This document shows positions 1-11,075 of a stretch of 64,000 bases of DNA, one piece after another. Each line of letters begins with the position of its first letter. The first letter of the stretch is position 1. Both the position numbers and the translations under genes were made by a program. The DNA comes from Nymphaea colorata. Lineage: Eukaryota > Streptophyta > Magnoliopsida > Nymphaeales > Nymphaeaceae. The stretch covers positions 22,612,412 through 22,676,411 of the forward strand of contig NC_045139.1 of assembly GCF_008831285.2 (NCBI RefSeq), read 5' to 3'. Under the pieces are notes generated by a model. It was given only the letters and a program-made list of their open reading frames with translations. It did no database searches and was not told the origin of the DNA.

Positions 1-1177
1 CAACAAGGGTAGGTGAAGGTCATGTGGAGCCATATGAGACTTATGGAGGACAACCTATGATGAGCACGCGCGCCAGGGTGAAGGCGTTAGCTGGAGATAA
101 ATATTACCTTCCTCAATAGTCCCTCCTATTTCAATACCTAATAATTGGTTTGCTAGCTGCAAGGGCTCTGCCGGCAATTCGTTTTTAAAGGAAATCAATT
201 AATTAATGAATTCCATCCTGCGTGAGTTTGAAATCAAACCTACCCTTGCCATCAGTCTGTACGCCATATTTAAACATAATCAGGTTTGACTCCCGTCCGT
301 CATTGAAGATGTAAGAAACCTATTCTTTTGTCAACTCAAAAGGGGACTTGTTTAAGTATGGGACAAACATTATCGGTTGACACCATGCAGTTGCAATTGA
401 CTCTTGCCTTTGGATTTTTAGGCACCTTGTGAGTATCATTTTTCGTTTCTCGCTTTCTGCGGCCCTTTTAGCACCTTGTCATCAAGTCCCACATCCAGTA
501 ACTTAACCTGCATTATTAGAATTACCTTTTCTGACTCGAACGCATGCATGATGTCAAACGGCAACCAGTCTCCCCACAAATGCGCTTTTCCTTATTTTGC
601 GGCTGCCGCCCTTCCGTCGGCGGTGTAAATATATACATGTTTCTACATGCAGGCGGTGTTTCTACATCCATGTTTGAATCTTAAGAGCATAAAATAATGT
701 GAACTGGGGACTTAAATAATGGAAGGCATGCTCCCTTGCGGTGGAATGATGTCATAGGTTGACGAAGGCTAGATCAGTTTTCTCAATAGTTCGTGAACAT
801 GGCACGGAAGCGGACCATTGGAGCCTCTAAGTCAAAAGATTGTCAGGGAGCAACGTACGGCACGACAAAAGTAAAAGAAAAGTCATAAACCAATATGTCA
901 GGATTTATTTGCTGAAGATTCACTCATCTATCTCGTCAGGTTTTCTGACGTATACGTGCAACCCATGAGTCCATGACCCATATTCTTCCTATATGAGCCA
1001 GCTCGTACATAGGTTAGTCTCTAATTAACAGGTACCTACTTTCCTTTCAGGAAGGGAAACTTCTTCGAGTCATTCCCTATACCTTTTGCATTTATGATTT
1101 TCTTTTTCATTTTTTTTGTTTGTTTAATTTGGTACTCGGTGACAACTTGTCGCCCAATTTTGTGAAAGAAGTTCCAT

Positions 1178-1211
<34 letters not shown>

Positions 1212-3330
1212 TCCCCCCTGGCATACTGGACTAGTGACAAAATTGCAAAATTATTAAATATATAGGCCAAAATAAATTGTTGTGCATTCATGAGCTTCAT
1301 CTTGGCGCATCTCCGATTAGCAGCATCCTTCTAGCTCACCTACTTCGCCAATTACATGTCTTAGCTTCCAACCTAGACTAGGATTCCATTATTAACTTTG
1401 TGGTTTCGAGCCTAAAAGTATAAATTCCATAGAGCAGCCCTGATAACATAATAGGACTTATTAGTTCAATAATCCTTGTGTGCGTTCGATGGCGAATTTG
1501 ATAGAGGGACATGTTTTGGTACTACCAATGTGGTTGTTTAGAAAGCTGAAGGGGACCGCATCATAATTAATTGGGAGGGTGCTGGCTCAACAGTGGCATA
1601 AAATGGAGAAAGTGTAGAGCCAACCACCTAGCTGCAACTTGCCCATAAATCCATGACCTATTACATCACCGATTCATTAATTTATTAATACTTCTCTTTC
1701 ATTTATTTGGCTGATAGTTTTGCCAATCTATGACCCATGGCTTGTAAAAGAAGGGAAATGAATTAGATAAACGACTAGCTTGCACGAGATCCTTTTTTAT
1801 TTCATCTCTAAATTATTGAGAGAAAGGGCATGACTTATGCGGGAAGAAAAGGACAGATCGTCGACTATACTTAACGAAGATATAGTGATGGATTTCCCCA
1901 TATCATGCCTTCAGGCTTCAGCGCATCGTGATGGCCACGCAACATATCTGAAGCAATATCAGAAACAATGGTGAAAACATTGACTGCTGCAAATTGGTGC
2001 ACTTGACAAAAAGTGACAATGGCTTGTCCTCGACTTTACTGAAGGAAACGGTTCCTTCCATCACGAGTGATTAAAATTTAAAATGTCCATGTTGTTGAAG
2101 TATGGAGTCAAAGTTTTTCTGTGGTCATGTTTGTCAGTACATAAATAGAAATTAAACCAGCCATATTATTGTGTCAAGGTTCCAAAGAAACAAAAAATAA
2201 AAAAGCAGCAATAGCTGTAAGTGGCCCCGGTTTTCTCTGGATCACATCGGTTGTCCTCACTGCCATCAAGTTGCTATTTCTGACCGAAGTAAGGTGAGGT
2301 TTAAGCTGTCAGATTCGAAGACGATGTTTTAACCTCTCAGTGCTCTCACCTTGTTGTCCTCACTGCCAGAAAGTTGCTACTTCTGACCAGAAAATGTAGT
2401 CGCGTCGTAGTGAGGAAAGGAAAGTCCTATGGTCTTAGAACACGATTCTTACTGGTTACACGCATGGAATTTCTTTCCTCTAAAGGAGATTTTGACCTAA
2501 ACTAGTCAAAGGAAGACCTAATAAATATGAGAATGGTCCTTTGATTTTCAAAGTAAACTGCAGTCACCTCTGTTTTTGAACGGATATTTGTGGGATATTG
2601 GCGAGAAAAACTCGCTAGTGTTGGACGTGTCTTTACTAACTCCTTCACTGGAGGTAATAGAACTAATGTCGATCGACGCCTTTAGGCAGTCTAGTTAAGG
2701 AAAAAATGACTCCTAGGGACCCATCAGACAGGCATATTATCATCCGTTGCTCAATCGAATGGAAAATGGAAAACAAGAAATTAGGCACCAAGATGAAGAA
2801 GTATCTTGAAGTTCTGATTTGACAACGATTTAAATTGAAGTAAAAGGAAGGTTCAACGTCAAAATTGCTAGGATATGCACTATAAGAAAATTAAGGTGAG
2901 CACAGAATTGGAGATAGCCTCGCAATTTGGCTTTGACTTAATAAGGAAAATCCTTTCAAATGGATGGGGTTTTGGGTGGTCTGACGGAGCATACACTAAA
3001 TATCTTGCCCCTCTGCCATTGCCCATTTGCAGGATATCAATCATGTTGCAATGGCCGCAAGCAAATTACGCTAATTTCGAGGTTGCCAAAAGAAGTTACA
3101 AGCCAAAAAAAAACCACACATGGACCAATCGATTAGCTGGGAAAGAAGCTTCTGTCCAACACCATTCTAATTTGCCCCTGTCTATTTTAAATTCAATTCG
3201 CCTAAAAGCTAAATCGCACTTCTGTTTACATGATCATCATAATCATACAACAATTAAGAACTGACTCGCCCATTTCTCACCACCTGAGTCGCGGACACAT
3301 TTTTTACTAGTCGGACAAAGAAAACATGCA
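1..3330. other. No gene recognised
   Basis: I find no coding region, RNA gene or transposon protein in this stretch on either strand. Open frames such as the 129-codon one at 2875-3264 (plus) have no recognisable motif and ordinary composition. It contains a CT microsatellite and an imperfect direct repeat of about 40 bp (near 2251 and 2354, spacing 103 bp, sharing TTGTCCTCACTGCCA). It may be host intergenic DNA or unrecognised old repeats. Confidence 0.5.
1181..1209. repeat. (CT)n microsatellite
   Basis: Fourteen uninterrupted CT dinucleotides. No associated gene is seen. Confidence 0.95.
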
Positions 3331-3639
3331 TGTTACCCATAACTTACAAAGGCAAGGTAGCCAGTCACAATGCTTCTAGTGTAACTGAAAGTTGGAGCTA
3401 TTGGCCGAACAATGAAGACAAGTTCTCTAATGATGCCAATGACAACACCCAAATGGTGAAAACAATTTCTTTGACGATTCTGCAGTGACTTCTTTTGTGC
3501 ACAATAGAGATCTTGTTTTGATCTCATGGGAATGATAACAACCAAATAATCAAACAAGTGTCTTACTGTGGAATCGCAGATTTCAGATAGGAGAAAACGA
3601 AGACGAGAGCAAGGGTTAGGGCGGAAAAGTATGCTTTAC

Positions 3640-4166
3640 ACCATCCTTCATCCAGCTTGGCTTCCTCGTAAGTTTGAGGTTCTGTTTCAGCATTCACTTT
3701 AGACAACATTTTTGTGAAGTTCTTTGCTGATGATTCCTTGACCAGGGCTTTTCTGAGTATGATCAGTATAAAACTCACTTAGGTATGATGGGGTTCTTCT
3801 TACCCTTGAGGTTCTTCTTAGGCACGTATTGTCTTTGCCCACTGTTTCAGCACCTTCCTAACCATTTAATCCTTGACAAACTTCCTGATCAACATCCATT
3901 CCTGAACTGACTATGTCTGCAACATTTTCCCCATCACTCACTTGTGGTAGGGGAATGCTTAACTTTTCCGCGTTACTAAATATGTTTGTTTCAGGTTGAT
4001 GGTAGTATGGCTTATCTTCTAAGAACTTTACGTGTCTTGAGTAGTAGAATTTTTTTTCACTTGGATCAAAACATTTATATCCTTTCTTCCCATATGGATA
4101 TCCTAGGAAGGTGCACTTAACAGCTCTAGGCTGTAATTTGTGTCTGGCATGTGTTTGCATGTGCAC
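3640..4166 (-). pseudogene. Copia integrase C-terminus and RT start (element A)
   Basis: The minus-strand frame 4166-3858 (102 codons) contains CTFLGYPYGKKGYKCFDP and KKFYYSRHVKFLED. This is the standard copia integrase C-terminal block (F-G-Y-...-KGY-...-R-V-F-E). Further downstream (3770-3641) EPQTYEEAKLDEGW matches the segment that opens the copia RT domain. The reading frame then runs straight into LTR sequence, so RT and RNase H were lost by deletion. It is a dead fragment. Confidence 0.7.
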
Positions 4167-4429
4167 ATAACATGTGCATCAAAAAACTCTGAAGTGTTTC
4201 ACATTTTCAGGTTTGTTTCTTAACATCTGCTCACTGTTTAGTTCACTATGTGATATGCACAAGCTATGGCTTCTGGCCAAAAACTGCATGGAACATTCAT
4301 TTGAAACATAATGGACCTTGCTATGCTTAATATGTGCTTGTTTTTCTTTCACTCAACCATAACTTTTCTGCATGTTTCTTCCCTGTGGATTATTGATCAT
4401 ATGTTGTTCAAAGACGGAAGTGGATACAT

Positions 4430-4990
4430 CATCAAAATCTGACTTCATAGATTGTCAAACTCTTGCCCCAAATCTGGGAGGAGTTTGAACAATTTGTCTT
4501 CTTCAAACCTTTGCTTCCGGACATCTATATTTGGATTTAACAATCTGTTTTGAGCCAGTTCATCCCACAGCTTTTAACTATGTCAAGTAAAGAAGAAAAT
4601 GACTTATTGCCATTAGCCAATTTGGCTATGTCGTATTGTAGTTGTTAAACCCATGCTTGATTTTGTTTTTCACCATAGATTTTTGCTAGGGAGTCCCATA
4701 TTTCCTTAGCAGAATCGATGAACAAAAAACCCTCGGCTATGCATGGCTCTAGTGAAAATTAGAAGCCAGGACATGACAATCCTTACGAAGGGTCTTCTTT
4801 TTCTGGAACTTTGATCTTCCCATTCACACAACCGATTCAAGACTTGCCGCAAAGATAAAAGCTGACCAATTTTGCACAAACTACATAGTTTTCTCCACTG
4901 AGTGGCGATGTGGTGATCTTTAGGGCTAGATCTCACTCCTTGATCACCATCTTCACATTAGAGCAAGGATTAATTGCTGTCACCAAAGGA
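4430..4990 (-). pseudogene. Copia gag fragment (element A)
   Basis: Minus-strand reading in shifting frames gives a copia Gag core: AKEIWDSLAKIYG-like and LQYDIAKLANGNKSF-like stretches, then EEDKLFKLLPDLGQEF. These match the UBN2/retrotransposon-gag family pattern of helices around a tryptophan. Several stop codons and frameshifts break it, so no protein can be made. No zinc knuckle follows; the next recognisable domain downstream is the integrase C-terminus, which marks a deletion. Confidence 0.6.
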
Positions 4991-5096
4991 CTTGAGCTCT
5001 CCATCATTCTTCTGTATATTCATGCAAATGATTTGTTCACGGTGATGAGATTCTTCTTGTCGATAGCTTTGTTTTCCCTTAGATCTTCTCTGAGAT

Positions 5097-5107
5097 CTCT
5101 GAAACCA
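5097..5107 (-). promoter_or_regulatory. Primer-binding site of element A
   Basis: The minus-strand sequence TGGTTTCAGAG matches the canonical plant copia primer site (complement of the initiator tRNA-Met 3' end) at 10 of 11 positions. It directly follows the putative LTR end CTAGCA, which sets the LTR boundary near 5108. Confidence 0.5.
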
Positions 5108-5429
5108 TGCTAGATTTCAATGATTACAGTGGAATCGCTGATTTCAGATAGTAGAAAACGAAGATGAGAGAGACAAGAGCAAGGGTTAGGGCAGAAAAGT
5201 ATGCCTTCACTTTATTTCTTCAAACTTATAACTTGGTTTACACTTTCTTGTTACATGCCGTTACATGCAGCTCATTTACAGTTGTCTTGCATTAGCTTAG
5301 AAGTCTCTAGACTCTCATACAATTGCACTTGTGTCCTTTACACAATGTCTTCTTTTCTTTTCGTTGCAGTAGTGAAAATTGGAAAGGTGATAGACGTAAG
5401 ATTATAGTTCCCATATCACCAAGAATTAA

Positions 5430-6250
5430 TTGCTGCTCCGTTATTCTCTCGTTCAAGGATTGATTTTTTCTCAAGATGATGTTGCTTTTTTTATGGAAAT
5501 TATGGATGTTTTGCAAGACTTAAAGTTGAATGCTAGCTTAGTTGTGAACCCTCTCAAGTCTATAATAGTTCCATTCAGTATGGACCATTCTTCGGTCAGT
5601 AGAGTTGCCTCATTGATGGAATGGAGTGTAGCAGACCTTCTCATGAAATGTCTCGGACTTCCCCTATTCATTGGGAAATTGAAGAGTGAATGGTGCACAG
5701 ATTTGGTTCATAAAGTAGAGAAAAAGCTCGCTGCCTAAAAAGCGCTGGGCATTTTTGTTCACTTAGGCATGTAATGTATCAATTGTTATACTTCTGGTGT
5801 TGTGTTTTTCAGCTTTCAGTTCAAGTTTTTAGGAAATTAAATTTTGCTATGGCAGCAAGAAGAAGGTCCATCTCGTGGCATGGAAAAGGATATGCAGTCT
5901 AGTTCTTGAGGGTGGGGCTGGCCTTTACAGTATTCTCAAATTAAACAGATCATGTCTAGCTGAATTTGCAATTGACATTAGCTGTGTTTCTACTTTATGC
6001 ACTAAGTTTGTTTGCTGTCATTACTTATAGTTTCGTAGTCTTTGGATGCTCAAGACGTGTAGCATTGCATCCTAGCTATTGAAGGGGATTAGATGGGGAT
6101 GGGAGTTGCCTCCCTCTATTTCATGGAAAGTAGGAAGAGGAAATATTAGATTTTGGCAAGATCAGTGGGAAAATATTTTCCTACCTTTTGTTATTCAAGC
6201 GAAAGAATTTGAAACTTTCAATAGAGTTTCAAGTGGTCTATGGCAGTCTT
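5430..6250 (+). pseudogene. LINE (L1-type) reverse transcriptase fragment
   Basis: The 102-codon plus frame at 5430-5738 reads FSQDDVAFFMEIMDVLQDL, then VNPLKSIIVPF and KCLGLPLFIGKL. This is the plant non-LTR RT pattern: the [FY]-ADD catalytic box (here QDD), the LKxNxxKS segment and the YLGLPL box. Downstream, in broken frames, RRRSISWHGK and ISWKVGRGNIRFWQDQW match the region between RT and the C-terminal zinc finger, including the G-x-x-I-RFW-D-W signature. The 5' half (endonuclease, early RT) and the 3' end are missing, as usual for truncated LINE insertions. It has several stops and is not functional. Confidence 0.75.
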
Positions 6251-6608
6251 AACAATATTTATCGCCTTCTCCTCCAAAACAAAGAGGTTTAACTTATTAG
6301 AACAGTATCAAAGATTATGTTTGAAAAGCTTCCTCATACACACCACGTGTATAGTGAATCTTCTATTCACAATAAGTTACAAAACAAAAACTATTACAAG
6401 ATGAGATTACAATATGAGGATGAAATCCTTTCTATACCTGTATAGTTAACACCAAGATAGCAATTAGGTTACGTCTGTAAAAGATTTCCCAAGATCATGT
6501 ATGGTATTAACTCCACGCTGGATATTTGTAGGCAATTGATTGTACACTATGGACTGAATTTTGGATATCTGGAGATAATTTGGAAACGTCTCAAATTGTC
6601 AGATCTTG

Positions 6609-6770
6609 TTGTGAATTGATGTTTGTATAGTGGCAGTAAATGTGGCAACCAAGAATCTTTTGGAAGAAATGTCGTTATGGTCCGTGCAAGGGTTAAAAAA
6701 AATTGGTTTTCAAGGTAGTAGTAATAAATATGCATGTGTTGGGTTGCCACGTGTCACCTAAGTAAGTTGT
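6609..6770 (+). mobile_element. Copia LTR fragment related to element C
   Basis: About 160 bp matches the start of the LTR at 32578: both begin TGTGAATTGATGTT and share GGCAACCAAGAATCTTTTGG and AAATATGCATGTG. No polypurine tract or internal sequence is attached, so this is a truncated or solo LTR of the same family. Confidence 0.75.
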
Positions 6771-6985
6771 ATACACACCTTTGGTACACAAAAATTTCAT
6801 GCACATTGGCTATCTATCTACCACGTGTCAGGCAGAAGTTGAATCGACTCTGCCTGAGTCCATCGTGTTGAAGCCATATCAGCAGCTTGGAGTTGATAAA
6901 TAAGAATGGCCCTAGAGGGAAGGTGGAAATTATCGTGTCAATTTGTATGACAAAGTCATTATAGCCAACATACCCAAAAGTCACT

Positions 6986-7150
6986 GGTCAGAGCAGAACA
7001 ATAGGAGTCATCAAGGAGGAGGGAACAGATATGGTAAAGGTTGTCGGTCAAAGCAAAGCGAGTGAAGTCACCAAGGAAGAGGGAGTAGAGGCAGTAAAGG
7101 TCATCTGTCGGAGCAGAGTGAGTGGAGTCCCCCGGCTGGAGAAAGCATCA
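6986..7150 (+). repeat. 60-bp tandem repeat with 20-codon period
   Basis: Units start at 6986, 7046 and 7106 (exactly 60 bp apart) and begin GGTCAGAGC or a variant. Because 60 is a multiple of 3, the plus frame repeats at protein level: GQS...VIKEEG...VKV. It reads into the 62-codon open frame at 7031-7219. Its function is unknown. Confidence 0.7.
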
Positions 7151-7189
7151 ATGGTGACAACTTCAGGAGGTTTCATAAATGTTTGTTTC

Positions 7190-7900
7190 CCACCCCATTC
7201 GTTATCTCAGACGCTATAGAATGCATTAACAAAGACAACATAGCAGTTAGGTTGATCTCACCATTTCGTTATCAAAGATGCTATACTGTCTTCAATGACA
7301 CATGATTTAGCGTCTAAGATAACAAAGGAGGTTCATTATCTCAGTCGCGATAGGACATGTTCTTGAAAACTCTATACTGTCTTCGATAACGCACACTATA
7401 GCATTTGAGATAATGAAATGTTTCATTATTCATTATCCAAGACGCTATTGGGCATGTTATCGAAGACACTATCAATGTGAAGAGGTTCGTTAACCTAGAT
7501 GCCATAGCACTTGAGATAACAAAGGGGTTCATTATCTCAAATGTTATAGGACACATTATCCAAGGTGCTATACTATCTCTGATAACACGTTCATCTTTCG
7601 CTTTAGTGTCTGAGATGACAACCCCTTCATTAGTTTATAAGATAACGAACCATTTTCTTTGGGATAAGGAAGGGGTTTGTTATCTTAGAAGCTATAGCAC
7701 GCGCTACCAAAACAACAGTTATATTGTCTTCGATAACACTGGCTATAGTGTCTAAGATTTGTTCCCCTCCTTCGTTATATGTTATAATAGCACACATTAT
7801 GGAAAACAAATATTATGTTGTCTTTAATAAAAACACATGCTATAGCATCTAAGATTGGTCTCCCTTCATTCTACATTATAATAGCCCACTTTATTGAAGA
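7190..7900. repeat. Irregular array of palindromic words
   Basis: Roughly 700 bp are built from recurring words: GATAACGAAG and its complement CTTCGTTATC, GCTATAGC (itself a palindrome), TAGCGTCTAAGAT and TATACTGTCTTCGATAAC. Copies occur in both orientations, for example CTATACTGTCTTC near 7368 and its near-complement near 7458. Spacing is irregular (about 90-200 bp). Such arrays resemble subterminal repeats of plant DNA transposons, but I see no clear terminal inverted repeat or target duplication. No convincing gene lies within. Confidence 0.65.
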
Positions 7901-8049
7901 CAGTAAGACATTATCTCTTAATTTTTTGTTTTTATTTTTTACAAATTGGCCATGTCCACTTCAAGCCATATGGAAGAACATCGCATCGACTGTCCATTGT
8001 GTGATATCTATTAGTGTGAAGTTGAATAACCCGTTTGAGCAAACATAGA

Positions 8050-8460
8050 GAACTTGGTAAGAGATGGATTGATCAGTGTGAACAATCAATTGGCAGAATC
8101 GATAGAGGGTATGGTAGTTGAAGTTGTCGTCGCGGCACAGATGGAGAATGAGAATAAAAGGGGAAACCAAAATGAGGAGGATCTATTCATAGAAGTGGTT
8201 GAAAAGACCAATATGGAGGCAATGAGACTTGAGATCGTGGATGATAATCAAATGTTTAAAGAGTTTGAAGGATAGGAAGATGAAATGCAAAGAGTAGCGG
8301 TAGCAGATGACGAGAACAGAGGGTTATTGGAGGGAGCAAAGGAAGCAGTCATGCAACCGGTGGTGGAAGGGGTGGAGGATATCTTCATCTGCTCGAGCAA
8401 CACATCCTTGAGGAGAGAGAAAGTAGATGGAGAGGAAATTGTGGGAGAGCAATAAGGCCT
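8050..8460 (+). pseudogene. Acidic open-frame relic upstream of the PMD fragment
   Basis: The plus frame 8054-8275 (73 codons) and its continuation past a stop to about 8455 encode a glutamate/valine-rich, highly charged stretch (VVEVVVAAQMENENK, NEEDLFIEVVEK, LLEGAKEAVMQPVVEGVED). The composition is coding-like. No family is recognised. It lies 230 bp upstream of the plant-mobile-domain relic in the same orientation and may be its decayed N-terminal part or a neighbouring transposon protein. Confidence 0.3.
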
Positions 8461-8689
8461 AGATGTCCATAAGGAAGTTAGACTAAAAATTAAAGGTGTT
8501 AGACAATGTTAAACAATGCAGCACAATGTTGAAGTGGGAAGAAAATGTGGCAAATATGTGACATCGATGTAAGTAATCTATGATGTCTCCCTTGTTGTAA
8601 GATAATTGATCTTTATTCAATTTTTTGTAATTAAAGTTTATGTGTTCAATAATGTCTTTGACACTGGTATGATGTTATAGAAATGCAAG

Positions 8690-9870
8690 TGCTGACAATG
8701 ATGTTTTGAATATTCAAGAGGCTACTAGTTTATGGCTCTTTGAATATTCAATGGAGGCCCTTGTATGCCTTTCTCCATAAGTGGGATCATTAGACAAAAA
8801 CATTCATGTTCAATGCATTTGAGATGACAATTACCCTAGAAGATGTTGCTAGTCTATTTGACATGAGAATTCACAGAAAACTTGTGCTAGGGACATCCAG
8901 CTACACATCAAGAGGGAAGAACAATAATCTTTTAGGCCTAACAAAGTCCAAGTTTCGAGAATGTTGTTGGCTTTAAGGAAAAGTTGACATTGACCATCAT
9001 GGTAGTGATACAACATAAATGGCGGCATGTAACACAAGATGCACGGTTACAAGAAGCAAACCAAGCATTGAGGTCCTCTATTCTTATATCTATTTAGTAA
9101 CAATTTTGATAAGCTGGTGGTATGTCCATTTCTTGGAAGATTTTCACTAGGTGTACAACTACACATGGAGGGCAGCTGTGCTGGTGCATTCGTAGAGCTA
9201 GTTAGAGCGATTAACGAGTAGGGTTGTGTCTATGGGAAGATTTTTTTGGTTGTTGATATATGTATATATAGTGTGTTCATTAAATTATTTGATTGCCAAA
9301 AATAAAATAATTTAGACGTGGGAGCACATACCTTCTATTAGCCCGATTGTGGACCATCCACTTCCAAAAGCACAATGGTTATATGTACAGTGGAGAGGTA
9401 TCACTCCTAGTATTGAATATTTTGATGAATAAGGTATGTTTATAAAATAGTTTTTAATAGTTTGCTTGATAAGAATGTTGGTATACTTATGAACTGTGTA
9501 TCATTCCATTTATATGAAGATGTGGTTTAGACGATACAACATTAAAAAAGAGACCAATTGGAACATCGTAAAAGCCTTTGAGCTGTCATGCAAAGATGTC
9601 TAGTTTTGCTATACAAACAAAGTAGAAATACAACACAACAATTGAGTCCTCATGCAGTGCGGCCTAGGCCAGCAGACTCTACAACCATTCTAACCCTACA
9701 TGAGAGTAATGAATAGAACTGCTTTTGAAATTGGAGTTGACTAGAAATCGTTGTTTAAGAAGGAGCTAGATAACTGGTCTTGTCACAATGAGACAGTTAT
9801 TGTTTATGATAGTAAGGGTTGCACCATGGTAGGGTACTACGAGCAGTATTGGGATGTAATGCATCCTCAC
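8690..9870 (+). pseudogene. Plant mobile domain (PMD/MAIN-like) relic
   Basis: Broken plus-strand frames show the PMD (aminotransferase-like plant mobile domain) order: EWRPLYAFLHKWDH, then TFMFNAFEMTITLEDVASLF. The latter matches the family's E-T-x-T-F-...-GE-M-x-x-TLEDV-x-x-L-x-G box. FLEDFHxVYNYTWRAAVLVH follows (compare L-x-D-L-...-Y-x-WG-A-A-V-L), then WEHIPSISPIVDHP and WLYVQW. The end (9751-9860) reads ELDNWSCHNETVIVYDS and YYEQYWDVMHPH. Many stops interrupt it. PMD proteins are carried by MULE-type DNA transposons and some retrotransposons and also occur as domesticated host genes. Here repeat arrays flank it, which favours a transposon passenger. Confidence 0.55.
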
Positions 9871-9972
9871 AGACCCCAAAGCTCTTTAATCGAGTTCCCT
9901 CCTCGTCTATCACCATCTGCAGCAGCAAAAAAATTCCCCTCGATCATCATCTGCAGATGCACATCTTGTCTA

Positions 9973-10003
9973 TGATCATCATCATCATCATCACCATCAC
10001 TAT
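9973..10003. repeat. (ATC)n-like microsatellite
   Basis: About ten ATC/ACC/CAT triplets in a row, at the end of the PMD relic. Confidence 0.8.
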
Positions 10004-10269
10004 CACAAACTTAACTTCACCAGTGGAACATAGTTGAAGGGAGATATGTATCAAAGAAGGCCAGGAGCATTTGGTAGGTAGATCCATAGCAAATGAACCT
10101 AAGCATGTAGAGACTACAGGGTAGCATCCTATCGTTGATAGGGAAGATAAGCTGTTAGTAGCAATAAACATGTTCATTAGGCATATTGCCATTTTCAGTC
10201 ACAAATTGACACATTTAATTAAAATCAATCAAAATCAAAATGCCATAAATATGATGACTCTAAACAAAT

Positions 10270-11075
10270 GTATATTATTGATAACAATTGTATTTGTTGG
10301 TGTGAGATAATGACTATGACAATGGTGTGACGAATACTACTGTTTGTTAGTATTGTGAAATAATGATTTTTTAAAAATAGTATGAGATAATGAGTGTCTA
10401 TTAATGGTGTGAGATAAGGACTCTCTAAAAATGAAAAGGACTATCTGTTAATGGTGTAAGATAATGACTATATGTTAATGGTATGAGATAACAACTATCT
10501 GCTAGTGGTGTTAGATAGCGACCATTTAAAAATGATAAAGGCTTTCAATCAATGGTGTGAGGTAACAATTGCTTGTTAGTGGTGTTAGACCATGATATTT
10601 AAAAATGATAAGGACCGTCTGTCCATGGTGTGAGATAACAAATGTATGTTAATGGCGTGAGATGAGATAATGACTATTTAAACATTATAAGGATCGTCTA
10701 TCCATGGTGAGAGATAACAAATGTCTGTTAATGGTGTAAAGCAATGAATATTTAAAAATGGCAAGTGTAGTTTGTCCACAGTGTGAGATAAAAAAGCACT
10801 ATTAATGATTTGAGATAACCACTATTTAAAATTGATAAAGATCATTTGTCCATGTTGTGAGATAATGAATGTCTCTTAATGGTGTGAGATAATGGTGTTA
10901 AATAATAGGTGTCTGATAATGGTGAGATAAGGACTATATGTTAATGGTGTTAAATAATGAGTGTATGTTAATAGTATGGATAACAACTGTATGTTAATTG
11001 TGTAAGAAAACGATTGTTTGACAATGGTGTGACGACTCTATGTTCATTGTTTGAGATAATAATTGTTTTTCAATG
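10270..11075. repeat. Degenerate minisatellite, ~27-30 bp units in higher-order blocks
   Basis: The word ATGGTGTGAGATAA and variants recur at least twenty times. Two kinds of spacer alternate, TGACTATCTGTTA-like and TATTTAAAAATGATAAGGA-like, producing a higher-order block of about 85-90 bp. Units are diverged, so the array is old. No gene is seen. Confidence 0.8.

Larger units (their letters stand above)
3545..5400 (-). mobile_element. Internally deleted Ty1/copia retrotransposon (element A)
   Basis: Read on the minus strand the order is 5' LTR relic (right), primer-binding site, gag, end of integrase, start of RT, 3' LTR relic (left). A ~75-bp LTR segment is repeated directly at 3567-3640 and 5130-5206; both contain GATTTCAGATA and GCAAGGGTTAGGGC. 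On the minus strand TGGTTTCAGAG (plus 5097-5107) lies next to the right LTR and resembles the initiator-tRNA-Met 3'-end primer site TGGTATCAGAG. Protease, most of integrase, the RT core and RNase H are gone, as is the 5' part of the left LTR. The outer ends, including the right boundary near 5400, are estimates. No target-site duplication could be identified. Confidence 0.7.

Noticed and set aside
2875-3264. 129-codon open frame
   Set aside because: No recognisable motif, no splice or promoter context; plausible chance frame.
7031-8275. A single multi-exon gene across the repeat arrays
   Set aside because: No consistent splice sites and the frames are dominated by repeat structure.
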